In this document: positions 8,525 through 20,562 of the stretch, in pieces
Layout of the letters: each line of letters opens with the position of its first letter
Numbering within the stretch: position 1 is the stretch's first letter
Assembly (NCBI RefSeq): GCF_040869045.1
Contig: NC_090319.1
Span: 231,315,832 to 231,379,831 of the forward strand
Source: Eurosta solidaginis
Lineage: Eukaryota > Arthropoda > Insecta > Diptera > Tephritidae
Direction: 5' to 3'
DNA: 64,000 bases
Notes under the pieces: generated by a model
Database searches by the model: none
What the model saw: the letters and a program-made list of their open reading frames with translations, nothing else
What the model was told of the DNA's origin: nothing
Position numbers and translations under genes: made by a program

Positions 8525-10641
8525 AAGAGACCTTATAAGACAGCTCGATCCCGGCGACCCCCAAATTGTGGATGAACACAAGCGGGCGAAATGGGAGGAG
8601 CACCTAAGCGGTTGTAACCTCTATGCCGGTGTAGGTAAACTTTGGTCAACCGTAAAGTCCCTATCGAATCCGTCTAGACACAATGACAAAATTTCTATCG
8701 CCTTTGGCGATAAAGTGCTGCCTGATGCGAAGAAATGCGCGAGCGCTTTCTGCCGACAAAATATAATGCATTCTACGGTCGCCAAAGATAGACGGAGGGC
8801 CAACAGACACGCACATAAACATAAATTCAGCGCGTCACCAATTACCATAACCGCCAAAGAGGTTGAGGATGCCATCGGTCATGCTAAACCATCCACAGCA
8901 AGGGACCCAGACGGCATAGCCATGCTTAAAAGCCTAGGGAAAGAGGGTTTCAAATATTTAGCACATGTCTTCAACCTGTCTCTTTCCACCTTTGTCATCC
9001 CCGAAAAATGGAAAATGGCCAAGGTGATCCCGCTACTAAAGTCTGGGAAACCAGCTAACATAGGATAGTCCTATCGCCCGATATCTCTCCTATTTCCAGT
9101 AGCCAAGACGCTTGAAGCCATTTTGCTCCCCTACTTCAAAGCAAATATGCAGCTAGCCTGTCATCAGCATGGCTTCAGAAAACTCCATAGCACCATCACC
9201 GCGCTAAATGCCATCAAAACCCAGATAAGTTGCGGTTTAAATCAAAACCCCCACCATAGAACAGTACTCGTTGCGCTAGACCTATCAAAAGCTTTTTATA
9301 TGGTCAACCGTGGCACGTTACTGCAAGACCTGGAAGGGTCTACCCTCCCACCATGTCTTAAAAGGTGGACCGCAAAGTATCTGGGTGGTCGGCAGGCATC
9401 GGTGCAATTTAGAAACATAAAAACCAAGAAGAATTAAACAAGGGGTGTCACAGGGTGGTGTCCTATCCCCACTTTTGTTTAATTTCTACATATATAATGT
9501 AGCTTCGCCACCAGAAGGAGTTACTATAGTTTCCTACGCCGATGACTGCACAATAATGGCCACAGGCCCAGGCCCAGAGATCGATGAGCTTTGCAAGAGA
9601 ATAAACGGCTACCTCCCTGATCCCTCCATTTTTTTCGCCTCGCGAAACCTGGCATTATCACCGACTAAATCCTCCGCGACCTTATTTACAAAATGGACGT
9701 CCCAAATGTCGATCATTTTGAACATCCCCGTCGATGGCACTACGCTACCGACTGTCCTACACCCCAAAATCTTGTGTGTGACGTTTGATCAGGATCTACA
9801 TTTTGGTGCGCACGCAACCGCAATTGTTCCGAGAATTCAGAGCCGTAATAAAATCCTCAAATCCCTTGCTGGCAGTACCTGGAGAAAAGATAAAGAAACG
9901 CTCATGACCACATACAAAGCAATTAGCCAGCCGATTACGTGTTACGCGTCACCAATATGGTCGCCAAGCCTAAAAACTACCCACTGGAAGAAACTACAGG
10001 CCTGCCAAAATACTGCTCTCAGAATCGCCACGGGCTGTCTTCTTATGTCCCCAGAACACCATCTGCATAATAAGTCGAGAATACTCCCCATCAGGGAGAG
10101 AAATGAGATGCTGACCAAACAGTTTCTGTTGAATACCCAGAAACCTGGACATCCCAACAGACATCTGATTGACGAACCAGCACCGCCTAGGGGCCTAAGG
10201 AGTCATCTCCGTAAGCATTTTGAGGAAATACGGCACCTGAGAACCCAGCCGTATGAAGCGAAAAAACACAAGCAGGTCCTTGGTGAACTCCATAGACAGG
10301 CGTTGGACCTTTATGTCGGGAATTGCCCGGTGAATCCAGTACTTGAAGAAAAATATCCAAAACTCGCGGAAGAGGAACGCATACTCCCCAGGGAAACGCG
10401 TGTCACTCTTGCTCAACTTCGTTCTGGATACTGTAACAGGTTAAACTCTTACCTATCCAGAATCAACCCCGACATACAAAATGTATGCCCCGCTTGCAAT
10501 GTGTCCCCACATGACACCAACCATCTCTTTAATTGTAATGTGGAACCAACGCCTCTAACACCCCTTTCCTTATGGTCCACCCCTGTTGAAACGGCAATTT
10601 TCCTTGGACTCCCGTTAAAGGATATTGATGACAATTTGTGA
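8525..10641 (+). pseudogene. LINE reverse transcriptase with C-terminal CCHC
   Basis: The frame from about 8525 to 9437 carries a TAG at 9066-9068 just before SYRPISLL, and motif A as LDLSKAFYMVN, where the usual AFD is AFY. A one-base shift near 9425-9437 leads to 9445-10641, with GVSQGGVLSPLLFN, SYADD at 9532-9546 and a C-terminal knuckle CPACNVSPHDTNHLFNC before the stop. This domain order and the terminal FLGLPLKDID are typical of Jockey-clade elements in flies. Two lesions in an otherwise well preserved ORF suggest moderate age. Catalytic YADD is intact, but translation would be interrupted. Confidence 0.82.
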
Positions 10642-10699
10642 TCGGTCGCGGCTATTAGGTGGGGCGAGCATTGCTACAACAACAACATCAGACCTCCAA

Positions 10700-11460
10700 G
10701 ACCAATCAATCGTTAAACTAAAGCGAGTCAGCAGCAAGGGACGACAGCTGGCTCCCTCAATTGAATGCCCCATAATCTCTATCTCACAAATTGGAAGCAG
10801 GTCAAACAATCTTACTGTCGGAGGACATGTGGATGGAACGTTTACTGACTGTAGATACGGGTGCATCCCATTCCATCATTCGATCAGATTTAGTCAACAA
10901 GAAGATAAGACCATTGCTTGGAGCAAGATTACGTACAGCTACGGGAGAGGACAGCCAGGTAATTGGAGAACGTCACGGTACTACACAATTTTATAGTGGC
11001 AGAGATTGTTGATGAAATCATAATTGGAGTGAACTTCTTAATCGACCAATGCATCAAGATCGATATGCAAAGCAAGACGATGCGATATAAGAACATTGAT
11101 GTTCCACTTAATTTCGGCTACGAGAGAGGCTACAGCAGTAAACGAGTGCTGGTGGAAGAGAGTCAGCAAATACCACCAAAATCCGAAGCAGTCAAATGGG
11201 CAAAGGTTGATGGAGATTGTGGGACAAACAAATTGTGGGTTGTAGAAGCAGCAAACACATCAGCGCTGAATATACTTGTTGGAAAAACCCTGGCTATGCC
11301 AAAACAAGATGGACATATTCCGGTAAGAGTACTCATTGAGTTCAAGTCATCACTCAAACTGACCAAAGGAGCTATTTTGGGAAGATTCCAAAAGGCTGAA
11401 GTAGCTATTAACTGTGAACAACTCCAGGAATACGTTTCATCTAGTAATGCTGATCTTTAA
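10700..11460 (+). pseudogene. Gypsy aspartic protease and linker
   Basis: APSIECPIISISQIG leads after a frame change into VDTGASHSIIRSDLV (DTG at 10854-10862), the retropepsin active site, then a third frame from about 10963 with IVDEIIIGVNFLIDQ and a linker ending at a TAA (11458-11460). The protease would cleave Gag-Pol. The DTG is intact here, unlike copy 2, where the same codon reads ATG. The frame changes in about 170 codons argue for inactivity. Confidence 0.72.
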
Positions 11461-12425
11461 AATAACATCACGGCATGGACGCAGGGGCTAGAGGAAGCCT
11501 ATCAGAGTAAGGCAAAACAACTTCTCCTAAAGCACGCGAACATATTTGACCAGGATTTTTCCAAGCCAGGCCGCACCAACGTTGTGAAACATCAAATTGA
11601 CACTGGAGATGCGAGGCCGATCCGTCAAGCTCCACGTAGTGTTCTACTGGCGAATCGGGAAGTTGTGAGTCAAATCATACAAGAAATGAGCGACAGCGGC
11701 GTTATCGAACCATCAGCTAGTCCATGGAGCTCACCGGTGGTACTTGTGAAGAAGAAGCATGGGGAAATGAGGTTTTTGCGTGGGCTATCGCAAGTTGAAC
11801 GACGTCACGAAAAAGGATAGCTACCCATTGCCGAGAATTGATGACACCTTGGACTCGCTCCCTGGTACGAAATGGTTTCCACACTGGCCTTGAAAAGCGG
11901 CTACTGGCAAGTTGAGTTGAAGGAGGAAGATAAAGAGAAAACAGCCTTCAGTGTCGGTGATGGTCTTTGGCAATTTACAGTGATGCCTTTTGGACTTTGT
12001 AATGCACCAGCTACTTTTGAGAGACTCATGAACCAGGTACTGAAAGGACTACATTGGAAAACATGCTTGGTGTACCTGGACGACATCATAGTATTGGGCA
12101 GGAACTTTGATGAACATCTTAAGAACTTGGAGGAAGTTTTCCAGAGAATAGCTGGCGCTGGTCTGAAGTTAAGACCCAAAAAGTGTGCGCTGTTTAAAAA
12201 GGAAGTAAATGATTTGGGTCACAAGGTAACGACAGAGGGCATCTGCACTGCGAACGAAAATATAGAGGCTGTAAAGGATTGGCCAAGACCTCAGAACCTA
12301 CATGAATTGAGAAGTTTCCTTGGGCTGTGCACATATTACCGCCGATTTGTACCAAATTTTTCCAGCGTAGCTCATAGCCTCCATGAGCTTCCAGAAAAAG
12401 TAAAGCTTTTGAATGGAAGAAGGAG
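11461..12425 (+). pseudogene. Gypsy reverse transcriptase
   Basis: The fingers (GVIEPSASPWSSPVVLVKKK) end in a frameshift near 11775 and continue after 11820 with YPLPRIDDTLDSL in another frame. The palm has TLALKSGYWQVEL, where family members have LDLKSGYW: the motif A aspartate is alanine at 11887-11889. Motif C YLDD is intact (12073-12084), with PFGLCNAPATFERLM and a thumb SFLGLCTYYRRFV. Loss of the motif A aspartate alone should abolish polymerase activity. A frameshift near 12400 leads into RNase H. Confidence 0.85.
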
Positions 12426-12431
12426 CAAGAA

Positions 12432-13628
12432 GTGGCTTTCCAAACATTGAAGGAGCGTTTGTGCACTGCCCCAATGTTAGCATATCCGATTCCAGGAGCA
12501 AAATTTATTCTAGATACAGATGCGAGTGGATATGCTATCGGAGGCGTTTTGTCACAACTGGTCGATGGACAAGAGAAGGCAGTTGCATATTGCAGCCGTT
12601 CAATTGGAAAACCAGAAAGGAACTACTGCGTTACACGGAGAGAGCTGTTGGCATTGGTAGAGTGCATTAAACATTTTCACATATACCTCTACGGCCAGCG
12701 ATTCCGCGTCAGGACAGATCACGCAGCTTTCAAATGGCTTCTGCAGTTCCATAATCCAGAAGGACAATTGGCACGGTGGATCGAGCGGCTACAATGCTAT
12801 GACTTTTCCATTGAGCATCGGAAAGGTAGTACCCATGGGAATGCCGACGCAATGTCACGAAGACCATGTAGTTTGGAATGCAAGCACTGTTCAAAGGCCG
12901 AGGCTAAAGAAGACATTATAGATGTCCGGCTAATGACTATACCGTGTGCGGATGAATGGTACAAGGAACAACTAAGGAAGTGTCAGCTAGAAGATACAGA
13001 TCTGTCACATGTTATGCAAGGGCTCGAACGAAACGAAAGACCAAATAGAGAGGAGATGTCAGCAGAGAGTCCCATTGCAAAGTTATATTGGGCACAGTGG
13101 AACAGTTTAGAATTGATATCAGGTTGCTTGCATGGAGTATCGGCGAGTGAGGATGGTCAATGCAAGAAGAAACTGATAGTTGTTCCCAGAAAGAGGATTC
13201 CTGACGTGCTCAGCGAGTTGCATAATGGTCCAAGCGGAGGTCATCTTGGAATCACGAAGATGCTCGAGAAGATTAAACAGAGACTCTATTGGGTTGGTTG
13301 CCGTCAGTCGGTCACTGAGTGGATTGAGAACTGCGAGGTTTGCAGCAGAGCGAAAGGGCCCAGAACCCGAAGTCATGGCCAGATGAAGCAATATAACTCA
13401 GGTGCGCCATTTGAAAGGATCGCTATGGATGTCGTAGGTCCATTTCCTACTAGCAACTGCGGAAGCAAATATGTACTGGTAGTTATGGATTATTTCAGCA
13501 AATGGCCAGAGGTATACCCAATCCCAAATCAAGGAGCAGAAACAGTAGCAGAAGTGTTTATAAACAATTGGGTTGCAAGGTATAGTGTACCAATAGAGTT
13601 ACATTCTGACCAAGGCAGGAATTTGTAA
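12432..13628 (+). pseudogene. Gypsy RNase H and N-terminal integrase
   Basis: The 398-codon frame opens with RNase H: LDTDASGYAIGG (residues 27-38), RRELLAL, RTDHAAFKWLL and NADAMSRRPC supply the D-E-D-D set. Next comes the HHCC zinc domain (LHNGPSGGHLGITKM, CEVCSRAKG). The integrase core follows, with AMDVVGPFP and HSDQGRNL giving two of the DDE acids. It stops at TAA 13626-13628, inside the core, so the third acid lies in the next frame piece. RNase H trims the RNA template and integrase inserts the cDNA. The stop splits integrase. Confidence 0.87.
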
Positions 13629-13634
13629 ACAGCT

Positions 13635-14282
13635 GTGTTCCACGAAATGTGTAAATCATTGGGCACACGGACAACTGCATTGCATCCTGAGTCCGATGGT
13701 ATGGTCGAACGTTTCAATAGAACCTTGGAGGAGCATTTAAAGAAAGTAGTAGACAAGTACCATGAGGAGTGGGATACCCGCATATCATTATTCTTGATGG
13801 CTTACCGATCAGCAGTGCATGAGACAACGGGCCAAACCCCTGCAAAAGTAATTTTTGGCAATGACCTTCGATTGCCAGCTAATTTGAAGTTTGGGATAGA
13901 TGCCGAAGCGGAGAGAAATGTCAAGAAATCCACTGGTGTCTTAGAAGAAGAAGAGCTGAGAGAGATACACGATCTTGTAAGAAAACGAGCAAAGATTATG
14001 AGTGAAAAGATGAAAGCCCGATACGATAAAGCACTTAATTCGGAAGGTTTTCAGGAAGGAGATTTGGTGCTGTTATACAACCCACAACGAAAAAAAGGTT
14101 TGTCCCCGAAATTGCAGTGTAATTGGGAAGAACCATACAAAGTTATAAAACGGATCAACGATGTAGTGTACCGCATATAAACCATTGGCAAACCACGAAC
14201 CAAAATTAAAGTAGTTCAATTGGAAAGGCTGGCAGCGTTTAGATCGAGAGATTTGTCTGATCGGGACGATCAGACTAAGGTG
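13635..14282 (+). pseudogene. Gypsy integrase C-terminal half
   Basis: It continues directly after the nonsense codon with GMVERFNRTLEEHL, whose E completes the DDE triad, then MAYRSAVHETTGQTPA and the GDLVLLYNP...KL..W.EPY C-terminal domain. A second stop (14178-14180) precedes TIGKPRTKIKVVQLERL in the same frame, which ends with a run of R and D residues at the polypurine tract. No chromodomain is visible. Confidence 0.82.
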
Positions 14283-14290
14283 GAGGGCAG
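14277..14290 (+). promoter_or_regulatory. Polypurine tract of Gypsy copy 1
   Basis: AAGGTGGAGGGCAG immediately before the LTR; plus-strand synthesis would be primed here. The same tract precedes the 3' LTR of copy 2 at 30960-30972. Confidence 0.65.
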
Positions 14291-14815
14291 TATTACGAAT
14301 ATTAGCAACACTAAGGGGTACTGCCATCTCTAAGCCGATGCTAAGCAGCGCCTTGTATGCACATTCATAAATCAATCATTATGTATCTACATAAACGAAT
14401 CAATCATTATGTCTACACATATGTACGTCTACGCAGCTGAGAAGCAACGCACAACCACATGCATATATCTGATATACCCTGAAAGTATGCAATGAGAGAA
14501 GCTATAAAATCGTGCAATTGTAGTTACAGCTGAGAAATTTGATAGCTGATGGCCAACTAGTAGGTTCTGGAAATGGAAGCGCCTAGAAGATGCGAACGAG
14601 GAAATCAAAGAGTATAAAACGCAGCGACAGATAGAGGCGCTAGAATCAGTTTCGATTAAGCTATCTGTCGGGCAATAGTAGAGTTATTTATTGTGGAGTA
14701 CTTGAATAAAGGCCATTTCGCATTATTAAATATTGGAGTTATTTATTCAACAATTCAGTGATTCGAACCTTAGTAGAAGGTTTGAAATAAGCGGAATTTC
14801 AGTAAGATCGTTACA
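14291..14815 (+). repeat. 3' LTR of Gypsy copy 1 (LTR copy 2)
   Basis: Starts TATTACGAATATTAG (the terminal TGTGACG is mutated) and ends GATCGTTACA, 525 bp. It resembles the solo LTR at 1981-2497 most closely. TATA box at 14613-14619 and AATAAA at 14705-14710. Confidence 0.8.
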
Positions 14816-14967
14816 ATACATTGGAAATATCGTACGTTTCGTCTCAAACGATATTCATCGCAAGAAGGTTGCGGAAACACTAAAAAACTGAAATTAAAAT
14901 ATTGTCTCTCAACCTCGAAGACCAATTCGCAAACTGTGTTGCAATAGTACGAAAACAAAAAATCTCT
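14816..14967. other. Short unassigned spacer
   Basis: About 150 bp between the Gypsy LTR and the 5' end of the LOA-type LINE; no feature recognised. Confidence 0.35.
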
Positions 14968-15380
14968 CTATTGGATAACCTCAGACGGTGGTAAACCAAG
15001 AGGAATGCCTCTCGAGGCTTGCAACCGTGGGATTGTAAACAGATCTCAACAGGTCAGTTTACGTCGCCTGCGACTGTAAGCGATGGGGGGGTTGCCACAC
15101 CAGCACCACCCCAATCCAAGGTGTTGAGGTACCCGTGCCGATGGATGAATGGTCAGCGGGTGGGTTAATACAATTGCTGAACCGGAACGGTCCCCTCCGA
15201 CGCCCGGGCAAGGTCGGTTATATAAGTGCCTTCTCAATGCATACCGGCTATGCGGACGAGTGACCAACCTTTTCCGGCTTACTCGTGGGACAAACATGAA
15301 CCAAAACACAAATCACCAAACAAACAAAAAAAAAAAACAAAAACTCGGACGAAACGACACTGGACGCAAACGACTATACA

Positions 15381-16320
15381 ATGGACGTTACGCTGACGAA
15401 GACGGAGACGGTGACGACGATAAGGACAACGACTACGGACATTATTTCGCACAGGGCCCCGTTGCTACATGCGACGAAGTCTGAAGAGGAGACGCTTCTC
15501 GCCTCCAGTCAGGAGACGATTACCAGCGCTGGCGGTAGTACCATCCACAGTACACCAAAGGCTCAATCAGTACCAACAACAACAGTAAAAAAGGTGCAGA
15601 TGGGTGCCAACCACAGTACCCAGGAACCAACTTCCAACCCTAAAGAGGCTGGTGGTACCAACCACAGTACACAGGCCTCCAAAGGAAAGAAGAGGAAAAA
15701 AGTCAAGGACAGATTAGGCGTAACAGGTACCAGCGAGCGCTGTATACTCTACGGAGAATACAAAGTGGCTAGATCGCAAGCGGTTCTGTTGGCGTCGCAT
15801 CTCTCACATCGGTTGTGGGGGAGTTCGAACGCTTCCAAAGGGAGCATCCGACTCCTCAACAACCTAGACAACCAAGCTCGGCTGGGGACGTTTCTCAAAA
15901 GAGAAACAGATCCGGCCATGAAAATAGCAGTGAGGCTGTTTCGCAAAAGCCCAAACGGGCGGACACGGAACAGACATCCAGGAGACACTTCAGTGAAGTC
16001 GCCAGAGACCACTTGCAAGTGGCCATAGTGGATGCTGACAGTCGATCGCCAGCAACAATTCAGCAGAACTGGGTGGAGATCGAGGTCGGGCTGTCGAAAC
16101 TTGCCATGCGGCACGTGCGCGACAACACGACTGGACCTCTCCCAGTCGTTGACTTTCCCGATACCCTGAGAGGATACAGGATAATCAGGTGTGCGGACTA
16201 GGTCTCGTTGGAATTTCTGAAAAGGTGTGTAGCACAAATTAACGGAGAGGTAAGCAACCTCCAGCTAAGGCTAATACCTGCCTCAAAGGTTCTGAAGGGA
16301 CCTCGTGCGGGCATTTGCCT
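15381..16320 (+). pseudogene. LOA-type ORF1 with DUF4780-like domain
   Basis: The first 215-codon frame is T/S-rich with a basic KGKKRKKVKDR cluster. The family then switches to an overlapping frame from about 15815 (QKPKRADTEQTSRRHFSEVARDH). The end WVEIEVGLSKLAM, TLRGYRIIRCAD and, after a TAG at 16199-16201, VSLEFLKRCVAQING with LRLIPASKV is the pattern of DUF4780, found near the end of ORF1 in LOA-type elements. Its role is probably RNA binding or RNP assembly. Frameshift and stop make it a pseudogene. Confidence 0.62.
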
Positions 16321-17600
16321 TCTCCCCTGGAGGACTCGGGAGAGGAGTTGCTGAATTGTATCAAGCTTTATAACAGCAACATTCCGGCCATTGCAGAATG
16401 GCAGCTAATAAAGGAAGAAACGCCGTCGAAAACCAGCAAACCAATCCTGGTGGCCATTTGCGGGGAGTCCCTGGAGGCTCTGGCTAAGGCGGACTACAGC
16501 ACTCTAAAAGTGCTACAGATAATCTTAAAATCCTTCTCGGAGGAGGACATCCACATCACCTTAATCCAAGAGCCCTGGGTCCACAATCAGGAAATCAGGG
16601 GGCTAAACATCAGCGCACACAATCTGTTCTTCAAAACGGATGCAGGTAAGCCAAGATCAGGCATTTTAATCAAAAAAGGTATAAATGCTTTCTTATGTTC
16701 AAATTACAGCACAGCAGACCTAATAGTGGTAAAGCTAGAGGGCGTGTCCAACCAGGCCATCTACGTGGTCTCGGCCTGCATGGCCCATGAGAGGATGGCT
16801 CCACCTCCAGAGCTGGTACACTTTATAAATAATAGCGGCGGGTGAATCATAATTATAGGCTGCGACGCCAATGCAAGAAACACGATATGGGGCAGCTCCT
16901 CAACCAACGAGAGAGGTGAGTCCTTTCTACACTTTATTCTTAATTCTAACCTCAGTATTTGCAACAGCGGCTACAAGCCCACTTTTATATTCCCTGGTTC
17001 AGACAGGTTTCAGGGCTGGGAGGAAGTCCTAGATCTAACTTTGACAACCGACGAGGACCCGGCGCTAGTGGAAAACTGGAGAGTGTCAGATAAAGCCTCT
17101 TTCTCGGACCACCGCTGGATCTTCTTCGACATCAAATTTGGATCTGGCCAGACTCACCGCTACAGAAACCCAAGATGAACGAAGTGGGATAAATTTGAAA
17201 GGCTATGTACGCCAGCTTTAGAAATAAGCGAACCTAACATAAACTGCCCGCAAAAGCTTGATGAGCTAGTCGGCAAGGTAGAGCTCGCGTTAACTACCCT
17301 TTTCAACACGTGCACCCCATTTAGTATTCGTAAAAAGAAGTCCCCACCCTGGTGGAGCGGGGACCTTAGGAAACTTAGAACGACAGTACGGAAGGCATTT
17401 AATGAGTGCCTCATAACCAAGGAGTGGCAGCCATATAGGGAGGCGCTCAAAGCATACAAAAAAGCTATAAGGGTAGCGAAGGCTGTATCTTGGCAATCCT
17501 TCTGCTCCTCAATAGAGAACACTCGTGAGTCCTCCAGACTGAGTAAAATTCTGTCCAAAGAACACCACACCAATCACCTCGTAAGAAGTGAGGCAGGCCT
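16321..17600 (+). pseudogene. LOA-type endonuclease
   Basis: The frame runs from the end of ORF1 straight into endonuclease: LKVLQIILKSF, then HITLIQEPWV (catalytic E), GCDANARNTIWGSS (D/N motif) and SFSDHRWIFF (SDH at 17104-17112). Stops occur at 16843-16845 and 17176-17178. The joint between ORF1 and the endonuclease is too short: the usual stretch between LQIN and the QEPW motif is reduced, pointing to a small internal deletion near 16510-16550. The three catalytic blocks are otherwise conserved. Confidence 0.75.
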
Positions 17601-18560
17601 ATGGACAAACTCAGCAGAGGACTCCCTGGGCACACTCATCAATACTCACTTCCCTGGATGCGATCTAGCACCAGTAAAAGAATCTCTCTGCAGGGACTCT
17701 CAGCCCTCAGAAGGCTTACTGGACAGGATAATAGACAGCGAAAAGATCAGGTTTGCCATAAATGGCTTCTCTCCATTCAAATCGCCCGGTCTTGATGGCA
17801 TTATCCCGGTAATGCTACAAAAGCTAGGTGATCCAATGATTCTCTGGCTGGAAGTAGTATACAGAGCAAGTATCGCCCTGACCTATATCCCACAAAGCTG
17901 GAGAAAAACAAAAGTAATCTTTCTGCCAAAAGCGGGCAGACGCACACACGAAAATGCCAAAGACTACAGACCAATAAGCCTCACATCCTTCAAGCTCAAG
18001 GTCCTTGAGGGGCTTCTGGATATATATATTAGATCAATAATAACAGGACCAAACTTGTCAAAGGCACAGCACGCCTACATGAAGGGAAGATCTAAAGAGA
18101 CCGCCATCCATGAGCTAACGGGCTTTGTGGAAAGGTCACTACACTACAAACAATTCACACTAGCAGCTTTCCTAGATATAGAAGGCGCCTTCAACAACAT
18201 ACAAGCGGATATGGGCTCAGTGACAATGACCCGCAAAGTTGGTAGAGGTACACCGCAGGGCGGGGTCCTCTCGCCACTACTCTGGGTCATTGCACTGAAC
18301 GAGATACTATTCAAACTCGACAAGAATGGTGCTAAGGCAGTAGCATACGCAGACGACGTGGTAATTGCAGTCTCGGGGCTTTTCCCTCCACGCTAAGGGA
18401 CATCCTTCAGGGTGCGCTAAGCAGGCTACATACCTGGGCGGCATCGTGCGGCCTCAACATCAACCCTAGCAAAAGAGAACTGATACTATTCAGTAACAGA
18501 ACGAAAATACCAAAATTTCGACTGCCCTCACTAGACCTAGGCTTCATAATAGACAACAAT
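17601..18560 (+). pseudogene. LOA-type reverse transcriptase with internal deletion
   Basis: AINGFSPFKSPGLDGIIP, YRPISLTSF, AFLDIEGAFNNIQ (motif A) and GRGTPQGGVLSPLLW (motif B) are followed by YADDVVIAV at 18346-18372 (motif C). Between motif A and motif B only about 16 codons remain, where related RTs have roughly 80-100, so a deletion lies near 18205. A frameshift after SGLF (about 18375) ends the frame. It cannot make a functional RT although both catalytic motifs survive. Confidence 0.8.
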
Positions 18561-19810
18561 TAAAATTGGAAAACCAATATCGAAAAAGGGTAGAGAAGGC
18601 GTATATCGCATACTACTCGTGCAAGAGAATAGTCAGCAGAAATTGGGAGCTAAAGCCAAAACTCATGATGTGGCTCTATACGGCGGTCATAAGGCCTATC
18701 CTGACGTACGGAGCCATATCATGGTGGCCTGCCCTGAACAAGCAATACAACACTAAAAAACTAGACAAAATAAAAAGGCCAGCATGCGCAGGGGTAACAG
18801 GTGCACTTAGATCGTGCCCGACGGACGCACTAAATATTATACTTAACCTGCTGCCACTGGCCCTTCACACCAGATATGCAGCGATCAGCACAGCCATCAG
18901 GCTAAGGGAGTCTGGATGCTGGACAGAAAAACGATATGGCCACAGTGACATCCTAACAAGGCTCGCCGATGTGGATTCGACAACAGATTACCTCTTAAAA
19001 ACACTGACCTTCGACAGAAATTACAGAATGGACTGCGGCTTCGGCGCAGGTGTCTTCTCCAACCAACTAAATGTCGCAATCCCCATCCGCCTTCCAAACA
19101 CAGCCAACATCTTCCAAGCAGAGCTGCAAGGAATAGAGAGGGCCTGCATCTTCCTGCTGCAGAACCGGATAGACGGTGAGGTAGTCATATACTCCGACAG
19201 TCAAGCAGCGCTAAAAGCGCTAGAATCACCGTACACATCCTCAAAAGCCGTCGACAACTGTAAGAGGGTGCTACGTGAAGCAGCTATCACACTCAGCTGG
19301 GTACCCGGCCACAGGTACATTGACGGCAACGAAAAAGCGGATGAAATAGCAAAGGCGGGAGCATCGTTGGACATCACAGAAGCATCCACCACTCACATCA
19401 ATTAAAAGAGACATTCTCACCTATCTTAGAAAAATAGCAATCCGTGATTGGTACTCTACGGACACCTGTAGAACCACCAAACTAATATGGACAGAGTACA
19501 ACCAGAAAAGAACCGAAGACCTACTAAATAGGTCTAGGCAGGAAATACACAGAATCACGGCCACTATTACATGGCACTGGCCGTTTGGCCCGCACGCAAG
19601 TAGAATGGATATCCCCTACAATGAGAGGTGTAGGAGCTGTAGACAGGAGGGTGCTGAGGAATCGGTTACCCACTTCCTCTGCGAGTGCCCAGCCCTTGCG
19701 AACTTTCGGTCCCGAACTCTAGGCAACTATGTGTTTGCCGACTTAAGGGTGGTGTCAAACCGCATCAAGGACATCAGTAAGTTTATAGTTTTAACCAAGT
19801 GGTTTGAGTA
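18561..19810 (+). pseudogene. LOA-type thumb, RNase H and terminal CCHC
   Basis: After a TAA near 18560 the frame gives LTYGAISWWPAL and the RT connection, then RNase H: CGFGAGVFS, AELQGIERA, IYSDSQAAL and WVPGHRYIDGNEKADEIA. The first RNase H block should contain a DGS motif; here FDRNYRMD replaces it, so the first catalytic aspartate context is lost. After a frameshift near 19400 the last part gives CRSCRQEGAEESVTHFLCEC, a C-terminal zinc knuckle, ending at 19809-19811. Confidence 0.75.
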
Positions 19811-19945
19811 AAGCAACACGCACGGTACATCAGCCAACACATAATTGGTTCCCGGAGAAAGTGCATCAAAATGGTGCCTAGAGCGCTACTTGGGCCCGAC
19901 TCCATAGCGGGGCAGCACAGCAACCAACCAACCCACGAAAACAAA

Positions 19946-20562
19946 AACATACATTTGGCAAGAAATACGAAAAACGGAATAACCATAGACTGAAGTCGAC
20001 TTTATGTTAAGCAGCGCATTATTGACGTTCATTTCGCCTCACATACATTTAATTATATGCAAGCCGATACATTTTACAATATATACATGAAAGTATTTAA
20101 AAAAGTATTTTTAAAGTGGTAGCATTAGAGGAAGTAGTAGTGGAAAAACAATGCATGTTTCGTATACAATCGTGGGAAAACGAAACCCTTTTCAGACTTG
20201 TTGGCAGTGTTGCCGTGAGCCTAGAAAGAAATGTATCAGTTCAAAAATAAAAAAAGGTACCAATCCCATAAACAACCACTAATTTTACCAATTTTATTAT
20301 AAACATAACTGCTTTCATTTATAAATTTCAAATTATGAAGGAATTTTCAAATTTCTTCAGCTAACATACATATATAATTAAATCCACCCTGCAAAAATTG
20401 TTGCAGCATGTGTTGCATGTGTGTTTAATTTACGGCGACTATTTTGTAATTTTAAAACTTGCTTTGTTAATGATTTGAATCCTAAAGGAACTTTAAAATT
20501 ACAACTGAAAATTTAGTTCGAGTTGTGAATCACAAAAGCAACATTACATATTTGTGGCCTTT
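19946..20562. other. AT-rich spacer
   Basis: No gene or repeat recognised in about 0.6 kb. Confidence 0.4.

Larger units (their letters stand above)
6876..10689 (+). mobile_element. Jockey-like non-LTR retrotransposon (degraded)
   Basis: A nearly full-length LINE in the order zinc-finger ORF1, AP-type endonuclease, reverse transcriptase, C-terminal CCHC and an (ACAAC)n tail (about 10674-10689). Many frameshifts and stops are present, plus two poly-C tracts (about 7299-7309 and 7646-7664). The 3' tail directly abuts Gypsy pol sequence, so the LINE either inserted into that Gypsy or sits at its truncation point. A second, shorter copy of the same family lies at 40665-41300. Confidence 0.75.
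10690..14815 (+). mobile_element. Gypsy-type LTR retrotransposon, 5' truncated (copy 1)
   Basis: Pol is present in the order protease, RT, RNase H, integrase, followed by a polypurine tract and 3' LTR. The 5' LTR and gag are missing, and the left edge abuts the LINE tail. It belongs to the same family as 27967-31372, as shown by matching protease, integrase tail, polypurine tract and LTR. Confidence 0.82.
14968..19945 (+). mobile_element. LOA-type non-LTR retrotransposon with RNase H (degraded)
   Basis: The order is 5' UTR (GGATAACCTCAGACGG region, about 14968-15380), ORF1 with a DUF4780-like segment, endonuclease, RT, RNase H, C-terminal CCHC, and a 3' UTR ending GGGGCAGCACAGCAACC near 19925. 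An RNase H domain after RT is characteristic of LOA and I clades; the 3' UTR resembles LOA/Bilbo-like elements known from flies. Both ends are approximate. Confidence 0.75.

Noticed and set aside
15149..15484. 111-codon frame upstream of the LOA ORF1
   Set aside because: Lies mostly in the 5' UTR; the overlapping frame from 15381 fits ORF1 composition better and leads towards the DUF4780-like part.
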